Both the position numbers and the translations under genes were made by a program. 53,131 nt of DNA, from the NCBI GenBank assembly GCA_017745115.1, contig JAGIAA010000016.1, positions 1 to 53,131 on the forward strand, in the 5' to 3' direction. The notes beneath the pieces are model-generated. The model did no database searches. It was not told where the DNA came from and worked only from the letters and a program-made list of their open reading frames with translations. This document shows positions 22,986 through 32,006 of this stretch, in pieces. This DNA is from Sphingobium sp. GTDB taxonomy: Bacteria; Pseudomonadota; Alphaproteobacteria; Sphingomonadales; Sphingomonadaceae. Position 1 is the stretch's first letter, and the number at the start of each line of letters is the position of its first letter.

Positions 22986-24470
22986 ATGAGTATCAGCCAC
23001 TACGCACCGCGCATTGCTGACGAAGGAACCCCTGTTTTCGCGATCCCGACCGACCTCCTGATCGGAGATCGGTGGGCCGCATCGAACAGCGGCAAGCGTA
23101 TCGAAATCGTCGATCCATCCACGGGTGACATCCTGACCGCCGTCGCCGACTGCGATGTCGACGAAGCCATTGCCGCGGTGGATGCGGCGGCGCTCGCGGC
23201 GCCAGCCTGGGCCGCCACTGCGCCGCGCCGGCGCGCGGAAATCCTGCTCGCGTGCTTTGATGCCATGATGGAGCGCAAGGAATGGCTCGCGCAATTGATC
23301 TCGCTCGAGAACGGCAAGGCACTCTCCGATGCGCGCGGCGAGGTCGCCTATGCCGCAGAATTCTTCCGCTGGTACGCCGAGGAAGCGGTCCGCATTAACG
23401 GCGAGATGGCGATCTCTCCTTCGGGCGACAATCGTATCCTCGTGCAGTATCAGCCGATCGGCGTTTCACTGCTGATCACGCCGTGGAACTTCCCAGCGGC
23501 GATGGCGACCCGCAAGATCGCGCCGGCGCTGGCGGCGGGCTGCACCTGCATTCTGAAGCCATCGGAGGAAACCCCCCTTACCGCGCTGGCGATAGCGGAG
23601 ATCATGCGCAGCGCCGGAGTGCCGGCCGGAGCGATCAATGTCATCAATACCAGCGCGCCGGCGCGGGTCTGCAGCGCCATCCTCCATGACCCGCGTGTGC
23701 GCAAATTGTCGTTCACCGGGTCGACGGAGGTGGGACGCATCCTGCTTCGCGAAGCCGCGAACACGGTGGTCAGTTCTTCGATGGAACTTGGCGGGAATGC
23801 ACCGTTCCTCGTGTTCGACGACGCCGACCTCGACGCGGCGATCGAAGGCGCCATGATTGCCAAGATGCGCAACGCCGGCGAAGCCTGCACGGCAGCGAAC
23901 CGCTTCTACGTCCAGCGCGGTATCCACGACCGGTTCGTCGAAAAGCTTACCGAGAAGATGGCCGCGCTCAAGGTCGGCGCGGGGATCGATGCGACGACAC
24001 AATGCGGCGCCATGATCAATCGGAAGTCGATCGAGAAGATCGAAAGGCTTGTCGATGACGCGCTGTCGCGCGGTGCCGACTTGCGGCTCGGCGGGGAAGC
24101 GCTCGAAGGCAAGGGTTTCTTCTTCCCGCCGTCGGTGATCGGCAACGTCCAGCCGGGATCCGAGATTCTCGCGACCGAAGTGTTCGGGCCGGTTGCCGCC
24201 GTCATTCCTTTCGACAACCCGGAGGACGCCATCAGGCTGGCCAATGCAACCGAATATGGCTTGGCGGCCTATGTCTATTCGGAAGATCTCAAAAAGGCGC
24301 TGCAGATCGCCGACCGCATCGAATGCGGCATGGTCGCCGTGAATCGCGGACTGGTCTCCGACGCGGCCGCGCCGTTCGGCGGCGTCAAGCAAAGCGGTCT
24401 TGGCCGGGAAGGTTCTCACCATGGCCTGCTCGAATATTGCGAAGCCAAATACATCGCCGTCAGCTGGTGA
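22986..24470 (+). CDS. NAD(P)-dependent aldehyde dehydrogenase, SSADH-like
   Basis: A 494-residue aldehyde dehydrogenase close to succinate-semialdehyde dehydrogenase GabD. Landmarks: ITPWNFPAAM (oxyanion asparagine), LKPSEETPL (NADP phosphate contact K and S), FTGSTEVGR, the general base in MELGGNAPF and the catalytic cysteine in NAGEACTAANRF. All essential residues are present. It converts a semialdehyde or other aldehyde to the acid in the cytoplasm. ATG 22986 starts 20 bases after the upstream stop; GTG 22980 is two codons earlier. It likely follows the iron dehydrogenase in the pathway. Confidence 0.92.
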   Translation: MSISHYAPRIADEGTPVFAIPTDLLIGDRWAASNSGKRIEIVDPSTGDILTAVADCDVDEAIAAVDAAALAAPAWAATAPRRRAEILLACFDAMMERKEWLAQLISLENGKALSDARGEVAYAAEFFRWYAEEAVRINGEMAISPSGDNRILVQYQPIGVSLLITPWNFPAAMATRKIAPALAAGCTCILKPSEETPLTALAIAEIMRSAGVPAGAINVINTSAPARVCSAILHDPRVRKLSFTGSTEVGRILLREAANTVVSSSMELGGNAPFLVFDDADLDAAIEGAMIAKMRNAGEACTAANRFYVQRGIHDRFVEKLTEKMAALKVGAGIDATTQCGAMINRKSIEKIERLVDDALSRGADLRLGGEALEGKGFFFPPSVIGNVQPGSEILATEVFGPVAAVIPFDNPEDAIRLANATEYGLAAYVYSEDLKKALQIADRIECGMVAVNRGLVSDAAAPFGGVKQSGLGREGSHHGLLEYCEAKYIAVSW

Positions 24471-24516
24471 AGCCTTGGCACCTCCAACCTCATTTGAACG
24501 GAAAGGGCACGGCGCG

Positions 24517-26640
24517 ATGGTTCAATTCTCACGCCGCAGGCTGCTCGAAGGCACCGCAGCGACTTTTGCGCTATTCGCACTGTCGAGCAAAGTCAGGGCC
24601 GCAGCCTTGCCCCAGGGGCAAGCTCGTCTGCCCGATACGGAATGGCGACACTATGCCGCCGATAAGGCCAGCACGCGCTACTCACCGCTCGACCAGATCA
24701 ATGCGGCGAACTTCAACGATCTCGAAATCGCATGGAGTTTCAAGACCGACGCGCTCGGTGCCCGAAAGGAGTATCAGTTCGAAGCCACGCCGCTGCTGAT
24801 CAAGGGACGGCTGTTCCTGACGGCGGGTTCGCGCCGCGACTGCATCGCACTTGATGCCGCGACCGGCGAGCTCCTGTGGATGCACCGCGTCGACGAAGGA
24901 AAGCGCGCCGCCAATTCGCCGCGCCAGCTTTCCGGTCATGGGGCATCCTATTGGACCGACGGGACGCGCGAGCGGATCCTGTACGTCACAATCGGTTATC
25001 AGCTCGTTTCGCTCGATGCCGCCACGGGTATTCCCGACCCCGAGTTCGGCACCAACGGACTCGTCGACCTCAAGCACGACTTCGATCAGGAACTCGACCC
25101 CGACACCGCTGACGTCGGCCTCCACGCAACGCCGCTCGTCGCTCGCGATACCGTCGTTGTCGGCGCGGCGCACACTGCCGGCGATGTGCCAGCGGTTCGG
25201 AAGAATGTGAAAGGCTATGTCCGCGGGTTCGACGTTCGGACGGGCAAGCGCAAATGGATCTTTCACACCATCCCGCGCAAGGGCGAATTCGGGTACGACA
25301 CTTGGCTGGAAGGCGATGCAGACGAGGCTGGAAACGGCGGTTCCTGGGCTGAAATGTCCGCCGACGAAGAGCTCGGCCTGGTCTATGTGCCAGTCGAGTT
25401 GCCGACCGGCGACGAGGTCGGCATCTTTCGCCGTGGCAATGCATTGTTCGGCGAATCGCTGGTAGCGCTCGACCTCGAAACCGGCATCCGCAAATGGCAC
25501 TATCAGTTCGTGCATCACGGCCTGTGGGATCGCGATGTTCCGTGCGCGCCCATCCTTTGCGACATTCCGGTGAACGGGGAAATCGTCAAGGCGCTCGCCC
25601 AACCGACCAAACAGGCCTTTCTCTATGTGCTCAATCGCGAGACCGGAAAGCCGATCTGGCCGATCGTCGAGCGCCCGGTCGAGGCTGGCGACGTTCCCGG
25701 CGAATGGTACGCACGGACGCAGCCTGTGCCGTCCAAACCGCCCGCCTATGACAGCCAGGGCGTTTCGATCGACGACTTGATCGATTTCACTCCGGAGTTG
25801 CGTGCCAAGGCTGTCGAGCTCGTCAAGAACTACAAGATTGGACCGCTGTTCACGCCTCCCGTGGTGAGCAAGCCGGGCCGCTGGGGTACGATCTCGAACC
25901 CTGGAATCCAGGGGGGGACCAATTGGCCCGGCGGCTGCTACGATCCCGAGACGCACACCGTCTATGTCTATTCCAAGTCGCAACCGTCCGTGATTGGCAT
26001 TATCCCGAACGAAAACACCAAAGTCTCCGAATTCCCACAGGTGCACGGTATCGCAGGGGCTACGGTTCGCGCCCAGGTGGCGATGGGAGCCGAGGGCCCG
26101 AGCGCCCCCGGACCGAACGATTCTTCGATGCCACGGGGGTTGCCACCCGCAGCGCAACGTAGCGGGCCTGCAGGGGGGCCAGGGGGCGTGCTTTCGCCCG
26201 GGCTCCTCATGATCGACGGGCTTCCGCTTCTCAAGCCGCCCTATGGCCGCATCACCGCGATCGATCTCACCAAGGGTGATCTTAAATGGCAGGTGGCCCA
26301 TGGCGAAACGCCCGACAACATACGCAACCACCCTGCGCTCAAGGGCCTGAAGATTCCGCGCACCGGGCGAGCGGGCAATCTTGGCCCGCTGGTCACCAAG
26401 ACGCTGGTAATCTGCGGCGAAGCCGGCTTCTACACGAACGAGTACGGTACGCGCGGCGCGATGCTGCGCGCGTACGACAAGACGACAGGCGAAGAGAAAG
26501 GGGCCGTCTATATGCCGGCACCGCAAAGTGGCTCGCCGATGACCTATGGTCTTCGTGGGAGGCAATATATTGTCGTAGCAATTGGGGGTGGCAACTATAG
26601 CGCGGAGCTGGTCGCGTTCCGGCTCCCAGGAGCAGCATGA
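24517..26640 (+). CDS. PQQ-dependent dehydrogenase with a Tat signal (first)
   Basis: A 707-residue eight-bladed propeller quinoprotein of the glucose/alcohol dehydrogenase superfamily (mGDH-like branch). The N-terminus has a twin-arginine signal SRRRLLEGTAATFALFALS, so it is exported folded. Repeated W-motifs are visible, such as ALDAATGELLW near residue 111 and DLTKGDLKWQ near the end; HHGLWDRDVP marks the centre and GGTNWPGGCYDP the later blade. It oxidises an alcohol, polyol or sugar in the periplasm, passing electrons to a cytochrome. Its stop overlaps the start of the cytochrome c gene (ATGA), which is clearly its partner. Compared with the second enzyme at 29227 it has an extra glycine/proline-rich loop near residue 530-555. 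Confidence 0.9.
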   Translation: MVQFSRRRLLEGTAATFALFALSSKVRAAALPQGQARLPDTEWRHYAADKASTRYSPLDQINAANFNDLEIAWSFKTDALGARKEYQFEATPLLIKGRLFLTAGSRRDCIALDAATGELLWMHRVDEGKRAANSPRQLSGHGASYWTDGTRERILYVTIGYQLVSLDAATGIPDPEFGTNGLVDLKHDFDQELDPDTADVGLHATPLVARDTVVVGAAHTAGDVPAVRKNVKGYVRGFDVRTGKRKWIFHTIPRKGEFGYDTWLEGDADEAGNGGSWAEMSADEELGLVYVPVELPTGDEVGIFRRGNALFGESLVALDLETGIRKWHYQFVHHGLWDRDVPCAPILCDIPVNGEIVKALAQPTKQAFLYVLNRETGKPIWPIVERPVEAGDVPGEWYARTQPVPSKPPAYDSQGVSIDDLIDFTPELRAKAVELVKNYKIGPLFTPPVVSKPGRWGTISNPGIQGGTNWPGGCYDPETHTVYVYSKSQPSVIGIIPNENTKVSEFPQVHGIAGATVRAQVAMGAEGPSAPGPNDSSMPRGLPPAAQRSGPAGGPGGVLSPGLLMIDGLPLLKPPYGRITAIDLTKGDLKWQVAHGETPDNIRNHPALKGLKIPRTGRAGNLGPLVTKTLVICGEAGFYTNEYGTRGAMLRAYDKTTGEEKGAVYMPAPQSGSPMTYGLRGRQYIVVAIGGGNYSAELVAFRLPGAA

Positions 26641-27092
26641 TGCATAAGTTCAGGCCAACCCTCGGCATTTGTCTGTTTATCGCCGTCGGCGCGATTTGTG
26701 GCAGCGCCGTAGTTGTCAGAGCGCAAAGCACGGAAAAGTCGGTGTGGACGGGCGCCTATACCGAAGAACAGGCGGCGCGAGGGAAGGCTGCCTATGCGGC
26801 AAACTGCGCGGCATGCCACGGGGAATCGCTGTCCGGCATCGACGCGGCTCCGGCCCTGACCGGCGCAACTTTCCTCAACAATTGGAACAGCACCACGGCC
26901 GGCGATCTGTTCACGCGCGTCAAGACGACGATGCCGCAAAATGCGCCCGACAGCCTTCCGGCACGAACTGTCGCCGACATCGAGGCCTATGTCTTTCAGG
27001 CCAACGGTTTTCCTGCGGGGCAAGTCGCGCTACCCGCGAACCCAGCGCTGATGGCGGGCATCAAAATCGTGGCGGCAAAACCGGGCGGCTGA
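26637..27092 (+). CDS. Periplasmic c-type cytochrome, partner of the first PQQ dehydrogenase
   Basis: A 151-residue mono-heme cytochrome with signal peptide (residues 1-30, ending VVVRAQ), heme motif CAACH near residue 57-61 and an axial methionine probably in TTMPQNAPD near 100. The overall layout GKAAYAANCAACHGESLSG matches cytochromes that accept electrons from PQQ dehydrogenases. The start at 26637 overlaps the dehydrogenase stop. It is the last gene of the operon that begins at 18921. It ends 12 bases from the convergent crotonase gene stop. Confidence 0.9.
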   Translation: MMHKFRPTLGICLFIAVGAICGSAVVVRAQSTEKSVWTGAYTEEQAARGKAAYAANCAACHGESLSGIDAAPALTGATFLNNWNSTTAGDLFTRVKTTMPQNAPDSLPARTVADIEAYVFQANGFPAGQVALPANPALMAGIKIVAAKPGG

Positions 27093-27104
27093 TCGCGGCT
27101 GCGG

Positions 27105-27887
27105 TCAATCGCCGGACCACTCCGGGACGCGCTTGGTCTTGGCGAGAAAGTCGGCCACGCCCCGCCGGAAATCTGCGCTGCCATAGATCTGGGCGATAAG
27201 ATCCTCGACGTCCGGCAAGTCTCCGAAAGCCATCCGTCGGATCGTTTCCTTGGTCGCACGGGTGGTCAGCGGCGCATTTTCCGCAGCGCGGGTGCACAGC
27301 GCCGCGACCTCGGCATCGAGCGCGTCGCGCTCAAGAATCTTGAGCAGGAATCCGGACGCCAGCAGTTGATCGGCCGTCAGGAACTCGCCGAGCAGCACCA
27401 TGCGCTTGGCGAATTGGCTCCCGACGGCCCCGCCGATCCGCGCGAGGCTTGCTGCCGACAGGCAGTTACCGATCGTGCGCCCGATCGGCGAGCCGAATTT
27501 CGCATCCGGCGTCGCGATGCGAAAGTCGCAGGCCGAAGCGATGTTGAGCCCACCGCCGACTGCCCAACCCTCGACGATCGCAATCGTGGTGCAGGGGATC
27601 GCATCGACCGCTCCCATGCATTCGTCGATGCCACGCTCGTAATCGACGCCCTGTTCGCCCGTCGTATAGTCCGCGAACTTCGCAATATCGGTGCCCGCGA
27701 TAAACGCCTTGCCACCGCGTCCGCGGAACGTTGCGACGCGAATTGCCGGATCCTTCGCAATCGCGCGCGCCGCATCGCGCAGGTCGAGCCACATTTCGCT
27801 CGTCAGCGCATTATGTGCGCCCGGATTGTTGAACCAGACATGCGCCGCCGAACCGTCGCGTTCGACTTCGATCCGGCCAGAACTCAC
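27105..27887 (-). CDS. Enoyl-CoA hydratase/isomerase family protein
   Basis: A 260-residue crotonase-fold protein. Oxyanion-hole motifs are present: KAFIAGTDIAKF near residues 59-70 and GWAVGGGLNIASACDFRIAT near 104-123. The place where classical hydratases have their first catalytic glutamate reads FGSPIGRTIG, so isoleucine seems to stand there; the reaction may be a different one (isomerase, decarboxylase or lyase). Cytoplasmic. Its start overlaps the stop of the CoA-transferase gene as ATGA, so the two are coupled: one makes a CoA thioester and the other acts on it. Confidence 0.9.
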   Translation of the reverse strand: MSSGRIEVERDGSAAHVWFNNPGAHNALTSEMWLDLRDAARAIAKDPAIRVATFRGRGGKAFIAGTDIAKFADYTTGEQGVDYERGIDECMGAVDAIPCTTIAIVEGWAVGGGLNIASACDFRIATPDAKFGSPIGRTIGNCLSAASLARIGGAVGSQFAKRMVLLGEFLTADQLLASGFLLKILERDALDAEVAALCTRAAENAPLTTRATKETIRRMAFGDLPDVEDLIAQIYGSADFRRGVADFLAKTKRVPEWSGD

Positions 27888-29071
27888 TTGGCTGCCTCCT
27901 GCGCGGGTTCAAGTAGCCCCTTCTCGATCAATTCACGGCGAATTTCATCCCCATGTTCGTTGATCAACGGCGGGGGCAATCGAACCACCTGCGGTGTGCC
28001 GCGCATTTTGACGGGAAAGCCGAGCGCCTTGAACTCCCCTTCGACCGGATGCTTGACCTGCATCACCATCTCCCGCGCGACCGCCTGTTCGCTCGTTATC
28101 GCCTCGCCATAGTCGAGGATCGGAGCCGCAGGCACGCCGGCTTCGAGGAACGTGTCGATCCACTCCTGCTTTGTCCGCGTGCGGAATGTCGGCGCCATAT
28201 CATCGATGAGCTCCTGGCGGTGGACGACGCGTTTGGCATTGGTTTCGTAGCGCGGATCCTGCTGCAGTTCGGGCCGGCCGATCACGTCGATGAAGGTCAA
28301 CCAGAGCCCCTGGTTCGCGGCGCCGATGACGAACCAACCATCGGATGCCTGGACCGCCTGATAGGGCACGGACATGCGGTTGGCCGATCCGATCGGCATC
28401 GGTGGCTTGCCGGTGCCCCACAATTCAGTCACCTCCCAGATCGACAGTCCCATTGCTGCTTCAAGCAGCGACGCATCGATATACTGGCCCTCGCCTGAGG
28501 ACTCGCGGCCGATGACCGCGCTCAGGATCGCATAGACTGAGAAGAGTCCCGCGCCGAGGTCCGCAATGGAGATCGAATTCTTGGCCGGCTCCATACCGGG
28601 GAAGCCGTTCGAACTCAGGACCCCCGACATGGCCTGCGCGATCAGGTCGAAGCCCGGGCGTTGCGCCCAGGGCCCGGTCTGGCCAAACCCCGAAATGCTG
28701 GCGTAGATGAGACGAGGATTGATCGCCGACAGCGTCTCGTAATCCATACCCAGCCGCTTCGCGACGCCGGGTCGCCCATTCTCGACCAATATGTCGGCCG
28801 TCCGCACCAGCGCATACAGCACCTCTCTGTCTGCATCGGATTTCAGGTCGAGCGTGATGCTGCGCTTGTTCCGATTGAGCGCGAGGAAACCAGGGCTGTC
28901 TTCGCCTTTCAGCCGGAAGCCCATCGAGTGGCGCGTCGAATCGCCGGTATGCGGCGCCTCGATCTTTATGACGTCTGCACCCATGTCGCCCAGCAGCATG
29001 CAGCAGAACGGGCCCGCCATGACCTGCGATATATCGAGCACCCGCAGGCCGGCCAGGGGCTGTTTCGGCAT
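27884..29071 (-). CDS. Family III CoA-transferase (CaiB/BaiF)
   Basis: A 395-residue CoA-transferase. Characteristic sequences: VLDISQVMAGPFCCMLLGDMGAD near residues 13-35, IKIEAPHTGD, LNRNKRSITLDLK, NGRPGVAKRLG and the catalytic aspartate in EGQYIDASLLEAAM. It moves CoA between carboxylic acids, activating a pathway acid. ATG 29071 follows AAGGAGA by about eight bases; a GTG at 29089 would add six residues. The operator at 29122-29138 lies between it and the divergent second PQQ dehydrogenase gene. The crotonase follows with an ATGA overlap. Confidence 0.93.
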   Translation of the reverse strand: MPKQPLAGLRVLDISQVMAGPFCCMLLGDMGADVIKIEAPHTGDSTRHSMGFRLKGEDSPGFLALNRNKRSITLDLKSDADREVLYALVRTADILVENGRPGVAKRLGMDYETLSAINPRLIYASISGFGQTGPWAQRPGFDLIAQAMSGVLSSNGFPGMEPAKNSISIADLGAGLFSVYAILSAVIGRESSGEGQYIDASLLEAAMGLSIWEVTELWGTGKPPMPIGSANRMSVPYQAVQASDGWFVIGAANQGLWLTFIDVIGRPELQQDPRYETNAKRVVHRQELIDDMAPTFRTRTKQEWIDTFLEAGVPAAPILDYGEAITSEQAVAREMVMQVKHPVEGEFKALGFPVKMRGTPQVVRLPPPLINEHGDEIRRELIEKGLLEPAQEAAK

Positions 29072-29121
29072 CCGTTCTTCTCCTTCCACTCAACTCTAAA
29101 GTCCGGCGATTTAACGTTCAG

Positions 29122-29138
29122 ATCATATTGTATATGAT
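29122..29138. promoter_or_regulatory. GntR-type operator in the divergent CoA-transferase / PQQ promoter
   Basis: ATCATAT-TGT-ATATGAT is a perfect inverted repeat with seven-base arms. It lies 50 bases from the CoA-transferase start and 88 bases from the PQQ dehydrogenase start, so one site can control both directions. Confidence 0.75.
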
Positions 29139-29226
29139 TCTGCAGCTTGCTAGCATCCTCCAGTCGAGGGGACAATCTGTGCTGCGATTGGAGCGCATGG
29201 GGTTGCCCGACGACAGGAGAGATCGC

Positions 29227-31140
29227 TTGAAAACCCTAGTCTCATGTTTGCGTAAATCACGTGTCCTTAGGGGAATCGTCGCTGTGTCCGCATTGACGGG
29301 CCAGTCGCTTTCCGCACAATCCGCGGCCGATTGGAGCAGCTACGGGCGAGACGAGAGCCACGCCCGCCATTCTCCGTTGACCGCGATCAACACACAGAAT
29401 GTGGGCCAGCTTCGCAAAATCTGGTCGTACCATATGCGCCCGACCGGAACCACCGGCGAAAACATTCCCATTCCGGACGGGGCTCCCTTGCGCTTGCGAA
29501 CTGGCTTCTCAGCTTCGGAAGCGACTCCGCTGGTCGTGGACGGCGTCATGTATCTCGCGACACCCTATCGCCGCGTCGTTGCCCTCGACGCCGCCAACGG
29601 CCACGAGCTCTGGGCGTTCGATCTTCCCGACAATGATCAGCCCTCGACACGCGGTGTCGCCTACTGGCCCGGGACCGGGAAAGTGCCCGCCCGGGTCGTC
29701 TTTGGCGGCCGGACCGGCAAACTCTACGCGATCGACGCCAAGACCGGCAAACCGGCGGCAGGATTCGGCACGGACGGTGCGATCAACATGAAGACCACTG
29801 AAGTGCTGAACGGATTGGCCCGCGCGCAGTTCGGCATGAGCAGCCCGCCGGCAATATATCGGAATCTGATCATCACGGGATCGCGCGTGCAAGAGAATCC
29901 GGTCAAGGGCGCCTCAGGCGACGTTCGCGCCTGGGATGCGGTGACAGGTAAGCTGGTGTGGACCTTTCACACCATCCCGCAACCTGGCGAGAAGAACTTC
30001 GGGACCTGGGAAGGCGAAAGCTGGAAGGGCCGCTCGGGCATGAACGTCTGGACCTTCGTGGTCGTCGACGAAAAACGCGGCATTGCCTATCTGCCAATTG
30101 GCGCCCCGACGTTCGACCGTTGGGGCGCCGACCGCAAGGGCAAGAACCTTTACGGCAACTCGATTATCGCCGTGGACGCGCGGACCGGCAAATATCTCTG
30201 GCATTTCCAGACCATTCATCACGACATTTGGGACGTCGACCTCCCGGTCGCGACCCTGATCGACGTCAAGCGCAATGGGAAGATCATTCCGGCGATCGCC
30301 ATAATGAACAAGATGGCCATCATGTTCATGCTCGATCGCGTTACCGGCAAGCCGATCTACGAGGTCAAGGAAGTGCCGGTGCCGACCGACACCGACGTGC
30401 CAGGCGAACAGCCTTGGCCCACCCAGCCGATGCCCGCAAAACCTGCCCCGCTCGGCCGGCTGAGCTATGCCGAAGGCGAGCTTGCGGACGGCCCGCCGGC
30501 CTATCGCGCTACATGCGAGAAGCTGGTCAAGGACTGGAATGTCGTGCCTAGCAAGATGTTCCAGCCGCTGCGCGCCGACAGCTCGATAGCCTCCTTCCCC
30601 AGCAGTTGGGGCGGCGCCGACTGGGGCGGCGGTGCCTTCGATCCGCAGACCGGGCTCTATGTGATCAACATCAACAATGTCGCGAGCCCGCAACAGCTCG
30701 AACCGCAGTCCGACGGCAGTTGGGGGATGAAGGGCGGCTATCGCTATTTCCTCGATCCCAACTCGGGCAGCCCGTGCCAGAAGGGGCCTTGGGGCGAACT
30801 TGTCGCAGTCGACGTCAACACGGGCGACATCGCTTGGCGCAAGGTGCTGGGGGACAATCCGGAGCCCGCGTTCGCCAATGCCGGCGTGATCAGCGCGGGT
30901 GGCCCGATCACCACCGCCAGCGGGCTGACATTCATCGGCGCAACCCGGGATTCGACGCTACGCGCCTTCAATACCAGGACCGGCGCGCTGCTGTGGAAGG
31001 CCAAGCTGCCCGCTTCGAACTACGGCACCCCGATGACCTATCGGACCAAGGACGGCCGGCAGATCGTCGCGGCCGTCGCGACCGGAGGATTCTCGCAGAT
31101 GGCAACGTCCGACGAAGTGGTCGCGTTCGGGATCGAGTGA
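29227..31140 (+). CDS. PQQ-dependent dehydrogenase with a Sec signal (second)
   Basis: A 637-residue quinoprotein of the same mGDH-like branch as the one at 24517, with W-motifs such as ALDAANGHELWAF near residue 120 and AVDVNTGDIAW near 565, centre HHDIWDVDLPVATLIDV and later GGADWGGGAFDPQTGLY. The signal peptide is of Sec type (KTLVSCLRKSRVLRG then a hydrophobic stretch ending SLSAQS). I chose TTG 29227 because AGGAGAG sits six bases upstream; the frame is open back to 29128 but those residues look untranslated. The matching cytochrome gene follows after seven bases. It probably oxidises a different hydroxyl of the pathway compound than the first enzyme. Confidence 0.9.
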   Translation: MKTLVSCLRKSRVLRGIVAVSALTGQSLSAQSAADWSSYGRDESHARHSPLTAINTQNVGQLRKIWSYHMRPTGTTGENIPIPDGAPLRLRTGFSASEATPLVVDGVMYLATPYRRVVALDAANGHELWAFDLPDNDQPSTRGVAYWPGTGKVPARVVFGGRTGKLYAIDAKTGKPAAGFGTDGAINMKTTEVLNGLARAQFGMSSPPAIYRNLIITGSRVQENPVKGASGDVRAWDAVTGKLVWTFHTIPQPGEKNFGTWEGESWKGRSGMNVWTFVVVDEKRGIAYLPIGAPTFDRWGADRKGKNLYGNSIIAVDARTGKYLWHFQTIHHDIWDVDLPVATLIDVKRNGKIIPAIAIMNKMAIMFMLDRVTGKPIYEVKEVPVPTDTDVPGEQPWPTQPMPAKPAPLGRLSYAEGELADGPPAYRATCEKLVKDWNVVPSKMFQPLRADSSIASFPSSWGGADWGGGAFDPQTGLYVININNVASPQQLEPQSDGSWGMKGGYRYFLDPNSGSPCQKGPWGELVAVDVNTGDIAWRKVLGDNPEPAFANAGVISAGGPITTASGLTFIGATRDSTLRAFNTRTGALLWKAKLPASNYGTPMTYRTKDGRQIVAAVATGGFSQMATSDEVVAFGIE

Positions 31141-31147
31141 GGCGGCG

Positions 31148-31474
31148 ATGTCAGGCAAGATGAAAATTGGAATTTTCACGCTGACGCTCATAGCAGGCTT
31201 GGACGCGAGTGTGTTCGCGCAGCAATCGAATTCGCCTCCCCCGCCCCCACCCGGCCCCGGGCTCACGCTGATCGGCGAACGCTGCAGTTCCTGCCACAAC
31301 ACGAGCCAGGTTTTCGGCGTACGCAAACCGGCGCTGGACTGGGCAAAAACCGTACAAGCGATGATCGACCGCGGCGCGGACCTCGATCCGGACGAACAGG
31401 AGACGGTGGTCGCCTATCTGGCGTCGAATTTCACGACCCCGGCTGCCAAGCCGACGCCGACTCCACATCCCTGA
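31148..31474 (+). CDS. Small c-type cytochrome, partner of the second PQQ dehydrogenase
   Basis: A 108-residue cytochrome with signal peptide (to about VFAQQ), a proline run (PPPPPPGPG), heme motif CSSCH near residues 46-50 and a short alpha-helical tail DEQETVVAYLASNF. The typical axial methionine is probably the one in VQAMIDRG. Start ATG 31148, or ATG 31160. It is much smaller than the cytochrome at 26637 and has a proline/threonine tail. Seven bases separate it from the dehydrogenase. A strong hairpin at 31483-31519 ends the transcript. Confidence 0.85.
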   Translation: MSGKMKIGIFTLTLIAGLDASVFAQQSNSPPPPPPGPGLTLIGERCSSCHNTSQVFGVRKPALDWAKTVQAMIDRGADLDPDEQETVVAYLASNFTTPAAKPTPTPHP

Positions 31475-31482
31475 CGTGAATG

Positions 31483-31519
31483 CGGGCGCTCCCTGCGCTG
31501 CAAGAGCGGGGAGCGCCCG
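31483..31519. terminator. Bidirectional terminator between cytochrome and SnoaL-like gene
   Basis: CGGGCGCTCCC (31483-31493) pairs perfectly with GGGAGCGCCCG (31509-31519). T-rich sequence follows on the plus side (CTTTGTTTGCTTATTTG). Convergent genes end on both sides. Confidence 0.75.
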
Positions 31520-31539
31520 GATGACAGGGCTTTGTTTGC

Positions 31540-31977
31540 TTATTTGTCGACGAAGATCGCCTGAAACACGATCTTGTCATTGCGCACGATGAAGGCGTCC
31601 TTGCCGGACACCTGCTGCGGGGTACCCTTGAACTGAACCCAGTGCAGGATAGCACTATCGGGACCGGCCGGCTCGATCCTCGTTTCCATTGCCTTGATGC
31701 CGGGATGATGATCCTTGTCGGTCAACGTCGCGAACACGCGCTGCGCCTGTGCACGGCCCGAATAAATGCCCGGCCCCTTGGACGGCATCTGACCCGGGAC
31801 GAGGCCCTCCGGCGTGACGACAACTGTGTCCGCAGCATAATCGTTCATGATCGGCTGCAGATTGCCGGCCTTCATGCTCTCGACATGGCGCGCCACCACC
31901 TCGGCCGGCGTGGCGGCAAGGGCGGCCGTGGCGAAGCCAAGACTGAGGACGACGGCAGTGGCGAGACGGAAGTGCAT
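31540..31977 (-). CDS. Exported SnoaL-like (NTF2-fold) protein
   Basis: A 145-residue protein: Sec signal peptide (residues 1-22, ending ALAA), then a cone-shaped NTF2/SnoaL-type domain with the helix VVARHVESMKAGNLQPIMNDY and strands ending KIVFQAIFVDK. Family members include small isomerases, cyclases, dehydratases and ligand-binding proteins, so the activity cannot be told. It is the last gene of the minus-strand operon 35865-31540 and probably works on the same compound in the periplasm. The gap from the RraA-like gene is 29 bases. Confidence 0.8.
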   Translation of the reverse strand: MHFRLATAVVLSLGFATAALAATPAEVVARHVESMKAGNLQPIMNDYAADTVVVTPEGLVPGQMPSKGPGIYSGRAQAQRVFATLTDKDHHPGIKAMETRIEPAGPDSAILHWVQFKGTPQQVSGKDAFIVRNDKIVFQAIFVDK

Positions 31978-32006
31978 GTCGGTTTCCCTTTTGTGAAAAT
32001 GGCGCG

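Noticed and set aside
24682..26565. 627-codon minus-strand frame
   Set aside because: Shadow of the PQQ dehydrogenase gene; composition typical of antisense of G+C-rich coding.
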